From Zhengella sp020637775 (GTDB taxonomy: Bacteria; Pseudomonadota; Alphaproteobacteria; Rhizobiales; Rhizobiaceae), in NCBI RefSeq assembly GCF_041397485.1, contig NZ_JAWKWO010000003.1:310001-374000 (forward strand): a stretch of 64,000 nucleotides of DNA, written 5' to 3'. The position numbers and the translations under genes were made by a program. Of the stretch, positions 17,546-26,187 are shown piece by piece (positions within the stretch are counted from its first letter, which is position 1; each line of letters opens with the position of its first letter). The notes under the pieces were generated by a model, which had not been told where the DNA came from, did not search any database, and saw nothing but the letters and a program-made list of their open reading frames with translations.

Positions 17546-17739
17546 AACTGCCGGTTGCAGACATGTTGCCGCTGGCCTGTCGGCCTTGCGACGCCGGCAA
17601 GGTTCCGCGTGACGCTGCGTTCGGCTTTGCCATTGCCATGGCCATCCGATGCCGCTAAAACCGCGCGGATTTTTTCGACCATCAGGCCGGGCGGGGGAGG
17701 GCTCTTGTCACGGCCGTTTCAGACAAAAGGACGGGACTC

Positions 17740-18759
17740 ATGCGCGTTTACTACGATCGCGACGCCGATCTCAATCTCATCAAGGGCAAGAAGGTTCTCA
17801 TCATCGGTTATGGCTCGCAGGGCCGTGCCCATGCACTGAACCTCAAGGATTCGGGCGCCGAGAACGTACGCGTCGCGCTGCGTGCAGGTTCGGCCACCGC
17901 GAAAAAGGCCGAAGCCGATGGCTTTACGGTCATGAGCGTTGCCGAGGGCGCAGCCTGGGCCGATCTCATGATGATGGCCACTCCCGACGAATTGCAGGCT
18001 GGCATCTACAAGAATGAAATCGCCGGCAACATCCGCGATGGCGCAGCGATTGCCTTTGCTCACGGCCTGAACGTGCATTTCGGCCTTATCGAGCCGAAGT
18101 CCAGCGTCGACGTCCTGATGATTGCGCCGAAGGGCCCCGGCCACACCGTTCGCGGTGAATACACCAAGGGCGGCGGCGTGCCTTGCCTTGTTGCCGTCCA
18201 CCAGGACGCATCCGGCAATGCGCTCGACCTTGGCCTTTCCTACGCCTGCGGGGTCGGCGGCGGTCGTTCGGGCATTATCGAGACCAATTTCCGCGAAGAG
18301 TGTGAAACCGACCTTTTCGGCGAACAGGTCGTCCTGTGCGGCGGTCTTGTCGAACTGATCCGCGCCGGTTTCGAGGTGCTGGTCGAGGCCGGTTACGCGC
18401 CGGAAATGGCCTATTTCGAATGCCTGCACGAAGTGAAGCTTATCGTGGACCTGATCTACGAGGGCGGCATCGCCAACATGAACTACTCGATTTCCAACAC
18501 GGCAGAGTGGGGCGAATACGTCACCGGTCCGCGGATCATCACCGACGAGACGAAGGACGAGATGCGCCGTGTCCTCAAGGATATCCAGACCGGCAAGTTT
18601 ACCTCGGAATGGATGCAGGAGTGGCATTCCGGTGCAGCCCGTTTCAAGGGTATCCGCCGTGTCAATGACAGCCACCAGATCGAGGAAGTTGGCGAGAAGC
18701 TGCGCGGCATGATGCCGTGGATTTCCGCCAACAAGCTGGTGGACAAGGAAAAGAACTGA
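17740..18759 (+). CDS. ilvC: Ketol-acid reductoisomerase (NADP+)
   Basis: The second common enzyme of branched-chain amino acid synthesis. It isomerises and reduces acetolactate or acetohydroxybutyrate with NADPH and Mg2+. The 339-residue length marks the short class I enzyme. The Rossmann motif is VLIIGYGSQGRAHALNL, the metal and substrate region includes GVGGGRSGIIETNF and the Glu-rich helix EMAYFECLHEVKLI, and the C-terminal knotted helical domain contains YSISNTAEWG. AAAGGACGGG precedes the ATG. The upstream 194 bases show no leader peptide like that of ilvI. Confidence 0.97.
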   Translation: MRVYYDRDADLNLIKGKKVLIIGYGSQGRAHALNLKDSGAENVRVALRAGSATAKKAEADGFTVMSVAEGAAWADLMMMATPDELQAGIYKNEIAGNIRDGAAIAFAHGLNVHFGLIEPKSSVDVLMIAPKGPGHTVRGEYTKGGGVPCLVAVHQDASGNALDLGLSYACGVGGGRSGIIETNFREECETDLFGEQVVLCGGLVELIRAGFEVLVEAGYAPEMAYFECLHEVKLIVDLIYEGGIANMNYSISNTAEWGEYVTGPRIITDETKDEMRRVLKDIQTGKFTSEWMQEWHSGAARFKGIRRVNDSHQIEEVGEKLRGMMPWISANKLVDKEKN

Positions 18760-18798
18760 TTTCGCCGAAGTATTAGTGACTGGCGAAAAATTGCAGGA

Positions 18799-18829
18799 AG
18801 GGTCGTGGCGGAAACGTCACGGCCCTTTG
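18799..18829 (+). terminator. Hairpin after ilvC
   Basis: AGGGTCGTG (18799-18807) pairs with CACGGCCCT (18818-18826), nine pairs including one G-U, followed by only TTT before a GC pair. It is probably the ilvC terminator, although the U tract is weak. Confidence 0.5.
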
Positions 18830-18875
18830 CCGTTTCAGGCGGAGTGTGTTTTGTTTTGCAAATAGGTCAGCACTA

Positions 18876-18904
18876 TTGACATAAATTGCCATTGGGCGCA
18901 TATC
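18876..18904 (+). promoter_or_regulatory. Candidate promoter of the aminotransferase gene
   Basis: TTGACA (18876-18881) is a perfect -35 hexamer. CATATC follows at 17 bases and is a poor -10. It lies 31 bases before the aminotransferase ATG, in the ilvC downstream gap. Confidence 0.35.
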
Positions 18905-18934
18905 CCACGCCACTTTGTTGCGCAGGAGCCCGCC

Positions 18935-20152
18935 ATGGCCACAGAGACGCGATTTGCCTCCCGGGAAAGCCGGATGAAGGCTTCTGAAATACGTGAACTG
19001 CTGAAACTGCTCGACCGGCCGGACATCATTTCGTTTGCCGGCGGGATTCCCGACGTCAACCTGTTTCCGGCAGCCGCGTTCCGTGACGCCTATGGCGCTG
19101 CACTTGTACAGGGGAGCCGCGCGGAAGCGCTGCAATATTCTCCTTCGGAGGGGCATGTCGGCCTTCGCCAATGGATAGCCGGGCAGATGGCGTCCCTTGG
19201 CGTAGCCTGCACGATCGACAATATCGTCATCACCTCCGGTTCCCAGCAGGCCCTGGATTTTCTTGGCAAGCTGTTTCTCTCGCCTGGCGATACGGCGCTC
19301 GTCTCATGGCCAACCTATCTGGGTGCCCTTCAGGCCTTCAATGCCTATGAGCCGTTCTTCGACAGGCTGGAGCCGATGGGGAATCGGGCCGGAAGTGACT
19401 ATGGCGATCTGGCCGAGGCGCGGGGCGGGGCGGTCAAGTTTGCCTATATGTCTGTTGATTTCGCCAATCCCACCGGCCAGACCATGACATTGGCGGAGCG
19501 CCATCGTGTCCTCGATCTGGCTGAAGAACTCGATATCGCGATCATCGAGGACGGGGCATATCAGGCCCTGCGCTACGACGGCGAATCCGTTCCACCGGTG
19601 CTGGCCCTCGAAATCGAACGAAATGGCAATATCGATCTTTGCCGAACGATCTATTGCGGTTCGTTCTCCAAGATGCTGGCTCCGGGGTTGCGGATCGGAT
19701 GGGTCTGTGCTGCCCGCGATGTCATTTCGCGGCTTGTCATCCTCAAGCAGGCTGGTGACCTCCATACATCCACGATCAACCAGGCAGCCATGAACCATGT
19801 CGCGCGTTCGATCTTTCCCGAACACGTTGACAGGCTGCGGACTGTCTATGCTGCAAGAAGGGATCATCTGCTTGCGGCGCTGAAGAGGGAGATGCCCGAT
19901 GGCGTCACCTGGACCCATCCCGAGGGCGGCATGTTCATCTGGGTGACGCTTCCGGAGGGGCTCGACGGTGCGCGCCTTCTGGAGGAAGCCATTCAGAAAG
20001 CGAATGTTGCCTTCGTTCCCGGTCAGGCTTTCTTCGCCGATGGTTCGGGCGCGAACACACTGCGTCTGTCGTTTTCCTGTGCAACGGAAACGATGATTGA
20101 CGAGGGGATGAAGCGCCTGGGTGCGCTCGTCAAGGGGTCGCTCCCGGTTTGA
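18935..20152 (+). CDS. PLP-dependent class I/II aminotransferase
   Basis: A 405-residue fold-type I aminotransferase related to 2-aminoadipate/LysN and MocR-type aminotransferase domains, but without a DNA-binding domain. It has the N-terminal ISFAGGIPD block, the cofactor stack SGSQQALD, NPTG (178-181), the Asp that binds the PLP pyridine nitrogen in IIEDGAYQ, and the Schiff-base Lys246 in GSFSKMLAPGLRIGW. The substrate is not fixed by sequence; aromatic, branched-chain or aminoadipate donors are known in the family. CAGGAG precedes the ATG. The ilvC context would suit a branched-chain amino acid role, but this is inference. Confidence 0.9.
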   Translation: MATETRFASRESRMKASEIRELLKLLDRPDIISFAGGIPDVNLFPAAAFRDAYGAALVQGSRAEALQYSPSEGHVGLRQWIAGQMASLGVACTIDNIVITSGSQQALDFLGKLFLSPGDTALVSWPTYLGALQAFNAYEPFFDRLEPMGNRAGSDYGDLAEARGGAVKFAYMSVDFANPTGQTMTLAERHRVLDLAEELDIAIIEDGAYQALRYDGESVPPVLALEIERNGNIDLCRTIYCGSFSKMLAPGLRIGWVCAARDVISRLVILKQAGDLHTSTINQAAMNHVARSIFPEHVDRLRTVYAARRDHLLAALKREMPDGVTWTHPEGGMFIWVTLPEGLDGARLLEEAIQKANVAFVPGQAFFADGSGANTLRLSFSCATETMIDEGMKRLGALVKGSLPV

Positions 20153-20352
20153 ACTGGCGTGTGCCGATCTTGCCGTTTCCGTGCGACAGGATGACGTGGG
20201 TGTCCCATCCGGGGACAGCGTCTGGTTCGTCCCAACCCATCTTGGCCGTACCGAGGGCGTTTGAGCGCCTCTCAGGGCGGCTGGAACGGCTTGGCCCGGA
20301 AAATGCTCTCTGTTTCCGGTGGCCGTTTTGGCGCAGGACAGGAAAGGCGATC

Positions 20353-20640
20353 ATGATGGAGCATCATTCGGTACTGGCGGAAAAGACGGGTGGGGACTTG
20401 GGACGGCGCGCCGAACATCGTCAACGTGCCTTCAAGGGAGCCGTCCTTCGTTTCAACAGTGGCTATTCGTCGCTGGATGCGGTGGTGCGGAACGTTTCCG
20501 GACAAGGCGCGCTGCTGGCAATGGGCGATACCGCAGGTATTCCGACACGGTTCGAAGTGCGGATCAGCGGCCTTGCGCCGAAGCAGGCCACGATCCGCTG
20601 GCGCACGCCCGTTCGTGCAGGAATACGCTTCGAGGAGTGA
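20353..20640 (+). CDS. Single-domain PilZ protein
   Basis: A 95-residue protein with both cyclic di-GMP binding signatures of PilZ: RAEHR (the RxxxR motif) near residue 25 and NVSGQG (D/NxSxxG) in the middle. It would act as a c-di-GMP effector that binds a partner protein. GGAAAGG precedes the ATG, and a second ATG follows it directly. It stands alone, with 200 bases of non-coding DNA upstream. Two c-di-GMP turnover proteins are encoded elsewhere in the window. Confidence 0.85.
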   Translation: MMEHHSVLAEKTGGDLGRRAEHRQRAFKGAVLRFNSGYSSLDAVVRNVSGQGALLAMGDTAGIPTRFEVRISGLAPKQATIRWRTPVRAGIRFEE

Positions 20641-20809
20641 CGCCTGGCCGCCGCCACAGGTCCATCCGTCGGCACCGGGATGTCCCGTCGGCCCCATCTT
20701 TCAGGGCCCGCCTTGCGGCCAGGGATGCACGACCCTTGCCGCCGGATCTTTTCGTGAACAGCATGGAATACAACTTGCGGCCACATGATCCGCGGTCCAA
20801 ACTCGCCGC

Positions 20810-21919
20810 ATGTCAGTTCGCGTTGCCACCTTCAACATAGAAAACCTGATGAACCGGTTCGATTTTTCCGGCTACCGGAACAATCTCAACCAGGACCGGA
20901 CGCTTGCCCTCTACAAGATCGATGATGAGGAGCAGTACAAGCGGCTGGAGGCCGCGCGCACGATCGCCCATACAGACGACACGCGGCAGCTTTCCGCGCT
21001 GGCCATTGCCGATACCCATGCCGATATCGTGGTCCTGCAGGAGGTGGATAATCTCGATGCCCTGCATGCCTTCGAATACGGATACCTGTTCAAGATGGTC
21101 GGGTCCGGTTATCGCCACAAGTATCTGGCGCCCGGCAATGACGGGCGCGGCATCGATGTGGCGGTCATGATGCGCGACAAGACCCGGGATGGCCAGCCAA
21201 TCGAGTTCCAGGCGATGCAAAGCCACGCGCATGTCACCTTTGGCGATCTCGGCCTGCACAATCCGGCCTTGGCCGAAATGGGCATCGAGGCCCATGAACG
21301 GATTTTCAGGCGGGATTGCCTGGAGATCGACCTGACGATAGGCGGGCGCCCCTTCACCGTCTTCGCGGTCCATTTCAAGTCGATGGGGGGCAGCCGGGAC
21401 GGTGTTCCGGGACGCGACTATACGATGCCGGTGCGTCTCGCAGAGGCAAGGGCCGTACGCCGGATCATTTCCGACAAGTTCGACGGGCGCACGGCCGGAA
21501 AGCGCTGGCTTGTCGCCGGGGATTTCAACGATTATCGCGAACGTATCCTGATTTCCGGCGACCGGCGGTCAGGCTATGCCTTCAAGCCGGTCATCGAAGC
21601 CGCCAGCAGCCTCGACGCGCTGCTTGACGACGGCTTTTCGGTGGACCCATGCCGGCGGTTGCCTGAATTGGAGCGATGGACGCTCTACCACACCCGCGGT
21701 CCGGAGGAGCGGCATCTGTGCCAACTGGACTATCTGCTCCTTTCGCCTCGTCTTGCTGAGCGCAATGCCAGGCGGGTTCCCGAAATCATACGGTCCGGCC
21801 AGCCCTGGCGGACGATCTTTCCGCCGGAACAGGAAACCGACCGCTATCCGCGGACGGGCTGGGACAGGCCGAAGGCGTCGGACCATTGCCCGGTTGTCAT
21901 GAAACTGGATATAGCCTGA
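20810..21919 (+). CDS. Endonuclease/exonuclease/phosphatase family protein
   Basis: A 369-residue protein of the EEP superfamily (DNase I/AP endonuclease/inositol phosphatase fold). The N-terminal metal-binding motif is VATFNIENL, the central element is VVLQEVDNLDAL, the catalytic GDFNDY lies about residue 240, and the C-terminal SDHCPVVMKL closes the fold. No signal peptide is seen, so it is probably cytoplasmic. Substrate class (nucleic acid or phospho-ester) is not decidable here. It leads directly into the Nudix gene, two bases after its stop. Confidence 0.85.
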   Translation: MSVRVATFNIENLMNRFDFSGYRNNLNQDRTLALYKIDDEEQYKRLEAARTIAHTDDTRQLSALAIADTHADIVVLQEVDNLDALHAFEYGYLFKMVGSGYRHKYLAPGNDGRGIDVAVMMRDKTRDGQPIEFQAMQSHAHVTFGDLGLHNPALAEMGIEAHERIFRRDCLEIDLTIGGRPFTVFAVHFKSMGGSRDGVPGRDYTMPVRLAEARAVRRIISDKFDGRTAGKRWLVAGDFNDYRERILISGDRRSGYAFKPVIEAASSLDALLDDGFSVDPCRRLPELERWTLYHTRGPEERHLCQLDYLLLSPRLAERNARRVPEIIRSGQPWRTIFPPEQETDRYPRTGWDRPKASDHCPVVMKLDIA

Positions 21920-21921
21920 CC

Positions 21922-22653
21922 GTGACCATTACCATTCCGCGTGGCAAGATGCTGAAGGTTCGCGATGTACGGCTCGAACGTGTGTCCGGTCCGCATCCGT
22001 TCGAGCAAGCCAACGAACGGGCCATCGCCGAAACATGGGCTCGGGAGAAATCTGCAAATCCAAGCCTTTTCAACGGCGTTGCGACGTTGCTTGTGTCCAT
22101 GGCGCTGGATGACCAAGGCCTCTTGCACGGGTGTTTTCACACGATCCGCTATTCAACGCTCCTGCACTGGATCCGGTATCCCGATTCCGCGGTTGGTGAG
22201 CACGTCTTCGCACACGCCGTTCCCGTATCGGCGGATGGCTGCTTCATCGCCATTCGCATGGCTGGGCATACGGCCAATGCAGGCAAATGCTATTTCGCGG
22301 CCGGCTCATTCGACACCGACGACATACGAGACAACCGGATCGACGTCGACGGCAACATGCGACGGGAAGTGCGGGAGGAGGCAGGCCTCGACCTCATGGA
22401 GGCGAGGGCCGAGAGTGGCTACCATCTCTGGCGTGGAGAAAGCTACACGGTTCTTCTGCGGCGCTACCGGTTCACGCAAGATGCCGATGCCATGGCCCAG
22501 CGAATCCGGGCCCATGTCCGCGTCGACCCGCAGCCTGAAATCGAGGGGCCGGTCATACTCGGTGGCGGCCGAGAGCGTCCGGGTTGCCTGGCATCACACA
22601 TGACCCCGATTCTCGACTGGCTGACCGCAGAAGCGGCATTCCCGGCGGCATGA
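21922..22653 (+). CDS. Nudix hydrolase-like protein
   Basis: A 243-residue protein with a Nudix box core REVREEAGL (148-156); the upstream half is degenerate and carries a longer insert (GSFDTDDIRDN). The first half (residues 1-110) is a separate domain of unknown role. Nudix enzymes hydrolyse nucleoside diphosphates linked to another group. The GTG start lies two bases after the previous stop, so the two genes are probably co-translated; the ATG nine codons later is an alternative. Confidence 0.75.
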   Translation: MTITIPRGKMLKVRDVRLERVSGPHPFEQANERAIAETWAREKSANPSLFNGVATLLVSMALDDQGLLHGCFHTIRYSTLLHWIRYPDSAVGEHVFAHAVPVSADGCFIAIRMAGHTANAGKCYFAAGSFDTDDIRDNRIDVDGNMRREVREEAGLDLMEARAESGYHLWRGESYTVLLRRYRFTQDADAMAQRIRAHVRVDPQPEIEGPVILGGGRERPGCLASHMTPILDWLTAEAAFPAA

Positions 22654-22725
22654 TTTGCGATGCGAAACGGCGCGGGCCATGTCATGATAGGGATCAATAC
22701 AGTGCAGTCATGGGGAGTATGAGAC

Positions 22726-23640
22726 GTGACCGGGTGCCGCTATGCCATCTATGATGTTTTTGCCAGCCGTGCACTGAGCGGGAATCCGCTTGCTGTCGTC
22801 TTTGATGGCGAAGGGCTTTCCGACGATGCAATGCAGGCGATCGCGCGCGAATTCAACCTCTCGGAAACCGTTTTCATACTGGGCCCGGACAACGCCGTGC
22901 ACAATGCGGCTCTGCGAATCTTCATGCCGGAAGGGGAACTGCCGTTTGCAGGACACCCCACTGTGGGCGCCGCGGTGGCAATTGCCGAACGGGACGGGCG
23001 GCTGGACAATGGCGCTGCGCTTGTCACGCTCGAAGAAAAGATCGGACTGGTGCGGGCAGCGGTAAGGCGCGATTCCGATGGTGTTTTCGCGGAATTCGAT
23101 CTTCCCAGATTGCCTGCGCGCCTGCCTTGTCCCGTGACGAGAGAGGGCGCGGCTGCAGCGCTTGGTATCAGTTCGCATGAAATCGGTTTCGAGAACCACA
23201 TGGTCAGCGCGTGGTCGGCCGGCGTACCCTATGTCTGTGTTCCGGTTCGCAATCTCGACATAGCGCAAAATGTGCGGCTGGATGAGGGGCTGTGGCTGTC
23301 AGCGCTGGATGATCCGGACCCCCTGGAAGCGTCCTGTCCTTATGTCTATTGCCGTGAGACAGTGAACCACGATTGTGCGTTTCATGTGCGCATGTTTGCC
23401 GGTTTCCATGGCATACCCGAGGATCCCGCCACCGGTTCCGCGGCAGCGGCATTTGCCGGAGCTCTTGTCCATTTCGATGAGCCGTCGATCGGGGTTCACC
23501 GGCACATCATCGAGCAAGGGCTGGAGATGGGGCGTCCATCGCGAATCCATCTGGAAATAGAGGTCGAACACGCAACGCTGCTGGCCGCACGTATCGGCGG
23601 CCATGCAGTGAAGTTTGCGGAGGGGACGCTTTTCGTCTGA
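22726..23640 (+). CDS. PhzF-family isomerase
   Basis: A 304-residue two-lobed isomerase of the PhzF/diaminopimelate epimerase fold. The family signatures are present: YDVFASRALSGNPLAVVF at the N-terminus, the catalytic-type Glu47 in LSETVF, FAGHPTVGAA, and ATGSAAAAFAGAL in the second lobe. The physiological substrate is unknown for most such proteins, and no phenazine genes are nearby. The GTG start has GGGGAG eight bases upstream. Confidence 0.88.
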   Translation: MTGCRYAIYDVFASRALSGNPLAVVFDGEGLSDDAMQAIAREFNLSETVFILGPDNAVHNAALRIFMPEGELPFAGHPTVGAAVAIAERDGRLDNGAALVTLEEKIGLVRAAVRRDSDGVFAEFDLPRLPARLPCPVTREGAAAALGISSHEIGFENHMVSAWSAGVPYVCVPVRNLDIAQNVRLDEGLWLSALDDPDPLEASCPYVYCRETVNHDCAFHVRMFAGFHGIPEDPATGSAAAAFAGALVHFDEPSIGVHRHIIEQGLEMGRPSRIHLEIEVEHATLLAARIGGHAVKFAEGTLFV

Positions 23641-23727
23641 GGCCGGACAACTTCAAAAAAGCGTCATGGGAGAGGCAATTAGGGCTGGACAGTGCGAAGT
23701 GGGAGGGCTATATCGCGCCACATCGGC

Positions 23728-23803
<76 letters not shown>

Positions 23804-23958
23804 ATTTCAATGTCTTGGCCGATGTCGTTACAGGCCTTCCGCCCGTCCCAGGAACTGTTGAACTCCCGGACTTTTCCTTCCCGGCCGGAGCGATACGGTA
23901 TAGGCAATGCCTCCTGTGTTCGTGTCGTGTGTAAAGCCTTGATGCCGGCTGGAAAGCC

Positions 23959-25047
23959 TCAGCGGCCGTTTTTTCCGGACGGGCCACTGTCGTCAACCGA
24001 CCTCAACCATCGCAGCACCAGCGATTCCATTTGATCCAGTCCCCGCAACGGTTTGCGAAAGCGCCCCCGCAGACATTCCAGATCGTCCCGGAGCGTACCT
24101 CTCTCAAAGGCATCGAAGAGTGCGGGATGAATGTAGCCCCTGCGACAGACCGCGCGGGTATTGCGAAGTTCACGCGCGACCTGATCGACAATCCCTTTGA
24201 CGGTCCGCGTGCGCGCCTGTTTCCGATCGGGCCGGTCTGTCTGAGCCAGCAATGCCGCCGCAAGCACCGTGGCCGCCCAGGTGCGGAAATGCTTGGAGGT
24301 GAAATCACCGCCAGTCGTTTCCCGGATATAGTCGTTCACATCGTGGGAGTGGACAGGAAGCCGTTGATCGCCGTCGACGAACTGGAACAGGTGCTGGCCG
24401 GGCAATTCTCCGATGGCAGCCACGACGTTGGCGACCCGCCTGTCGACCAGTTTGAGTTTCCACTCCCTGCCGGATTTTCCCCTGAAGGAAAAGCGGATCG
24501 ACGTTCCGGCCGTCTCTACATGCCGCGATGAGAGCGTGGTCAGCCCGAAGCTGCGGTTTTCCTTGCGATAGGTTTCGTTTCCGATGCGGATCAAGGTCTT
24601 GTCCAGCAAGCGAACGATAGCGGACAGAACCTTTTCGCGCGGCATCCCCCGCAGGCGGAGACCAGTCTCCACACGCATTCGCAAGGTGGGGAGCTTTTCT
24701 GCAAAGCCGACCAGGCTGGCAAACTTGACGGTGTCGCGCAAAGCGGTCCAGTCCGGGTGGTAGCGATACTGCTTGCGCCCACGCCGGTCCCGGCCCGTCG
24801 CCTGAATGTGGCCCTCCGGTAGAGGACATATCCAAATATCCTCCCAGGCCGGCGGGATCGCCAGGGATCGGATTCGTGCCAGTTCCTCCGGATTGCGAAT
24901 GCGTTTGCCCTTCATGTCAAGGAAGTAGAAACCCTTGCCGGCGCGACGCCTTCGTATACCCGGTTGGCTATCGGTCACATGAACCAGACCAACGTCCTGG
25001 CATGGTTCGTCAGCAGTCGTTTCTTCGGCGGGCGTGGTGGCGTCCAT
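23959..25047 (-). CDS. Type IB DNA topoisomerase (poxvirus-like)
   Basis: A 362-residue enzyme that relaxes supercoils through a 3'-phosphotyrosyl link. The N-terminal domain has GFYFLDMKGKRIRN and IPPAWEDIWICP. The catalytic domain has FTSKHFRTWAATVLAA, with the conserved His and Arg, and the likely nucleophile Tyr in RRGYIHPALFDAF. Poxvirus-type enzymes are found in a subset of bacteria and often sit alone, as here. It converges with tRNA-Lys. Length is normal. Confidence 0.92.
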   Translation of the reverse strand: MDATTPAEETTADEPCQDVGLVHVTDSQPGIRRRRAGKGFYFLDMKGKRIRNPEELARIRSLAIPPAWEDIWICPLPEGHIQATGRDRRGRKQYRYHPDWTALRDTVKFASLVGFAEKLPTLRMRVETGLRLRGMPREKVLSAIVRLLDKTLIRIGNETYRKENRSFGLTTLSSRHVETAGTSIRFSFRGKSGREWKLKLVDRRVANVVAAIGELPGQHLFQFVDGDQRLPVHSHDVNDYIRETTGGDFTSKHFRTWAATVLAAALLAQTDRPDRKQARTRTVKGIVDQVARELRNTRAVCRRGYIHPALFDAFERGTLRDDLECLRGRFRKPLRGLDQMESLVLRWLRSVDDSGPSGKNGR

Positions 25048-25460
25048 GGGCAGTTTTCCGCGAAAAACACGATGTCAGAAGACGGCAATACCGCTGCAGT
25101 CGGCCCCCGGAGACTGGCCCGGAGACTATCCAAGCAAACAACCCGTTGAGGAGCGGCGGGTTCCGCCGGGCTTATGCGAGCATGCATGTCCGAAGAATGC
25201 GGAGGCAACCGGGGAAGCCGGTGCCCGGTGGCACGCCAGGCTGGAGGCCTGTCAGCCAACGGATGAAGGCGGCCATGGCTGTCGACATCGAAATGTCGCA
25301 ACCTGTGAATAATCACGCCGGCAGCGGCCCGTATCCGATGGTTGTGGGGACAGACGCTTTCATCCGATTGCGTGTCACGGCCAATCGTGTGAAAAATGAA
25401 AGCCGATCTGGTGATATCAGGCGCCAATACAGTTGAGCGCAGAAGTGGAGAGCCCTGTTG
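25048..25460 (+). other. 413-base gap without a convincing gene
   Basis: Several open frames cross this stretch on both strands, but none has a ribosome site, a family signature or a biased composition, and all are rich in Arg, Pro and Ser as expected of shadow frames. No tRNA or clear terminator was seen. It is likely to hold the divergent promoters of the topoisomerase and nitroreductase genes. Confidence 0.6.
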
Positions 25461-26171
25461 ATGAATGCACCGCACCGCCAGAAACTGACGGTCGACGAGA
25501 CTGCCGTGGTCGACAGCGCGATCACGACACGGCGCTCTGTCCGCGCTTTCCTGCCCGACAGCGTTCCCGAAAAAATCGTCAGGGATATCCTCGAAGTCTC
25601 CGCCCGTGCGCCCTCAGGCACGAACATGCAGCCCTGGAAGGTCTATGTGACGACTGGCCAGACGAAGCAGGCCGTGTCCGAAGTCATTCTCAATTCCGGA
25701 ATCAGGGCGGAAAAAGCCGAATGGGACGAATACAAGTACTACCCGGACCATTTTTTCGAACCCTATCTTTCGCGCCGTCGCACTGTCGGCTTTGCGCTGT
25801 ACAGCCTTCTGGGAATCGGACGGCGCGACGTGGACAGGATGCGCGCCCAGCACGACCGCAATTTCACCTTCTTCGACGCGCCGGTGGGGATGATCATCAC
25901 CATCGATCGCAGGCTTGAGCGGGGCTCGTGGCTCGATCTGGGCATGTTCATCGAGAACATCATGATCGCCGCGCGGGGCAGGGGATTGCATACCTGTCCG
26001 CAAGCGGCTTTTGCGCCCTATCACCGTCAAATCCGCCCGTTGCTCGGCATGCCGGACGAGGAAGTCGTGGTTTGTGGTGTGGCGCTTGGTTATGAGGACG
26101 AACGCAGGCCGGAAAACCGGTTGCGAACAGAACGTGCGCCGCTGGAAGACTGGGCCGTCTTCCTGGACTGA
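25461..26171 (+). CDS. Nitroreductase-family flavoprotein
   Basis: A 236-residue FMN-dependent nitroreductase. The flavin-binding block is TTRRSVRAFLPDSVPEK near the N-terminus, with SARAPSGTNMQPWKVYV next, and GRGLHTCPQAAFA and GVALGYED in the C-terminal half. It probably reduces quinones or nitro compounds with NAD(P)H. The start is the ATG after GGAG; a TTG directly before it is possible. The mechanosensitive channel gene starts 16 bases downstream. Confidence 0.92.
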   Translation: MNAPHRQKLTVDETAVVDSAITTRRSVRAFLPDSVPEKIVRDILEVSARAPSGTNMQPWKVYVTTGQTKQAVSEVILNSGIRAEKAEWDEYKYYPDHFFEPYLSRRRTVGFALYSLLGIGRRDVDRMRAQHDRNFTFFDAPVGMIITIDRRLERGSWLDLGMFIENIMIAARGRGLHTCPQAAFAPYHRQIRPLLGMPDEEVVVCGVALGYEDERRPENRLRTERAPLEDWAVFLD

Positions 26172-26187
26172 GGAGCGGGCAAGGCAC

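Noticed and set aside
24876..25475. Open frames in the topoisomerase-nitroreductase gap
   Set aside because: No ribosome site, no recognisable domain, and the frames on both strands run into the flanking genes.
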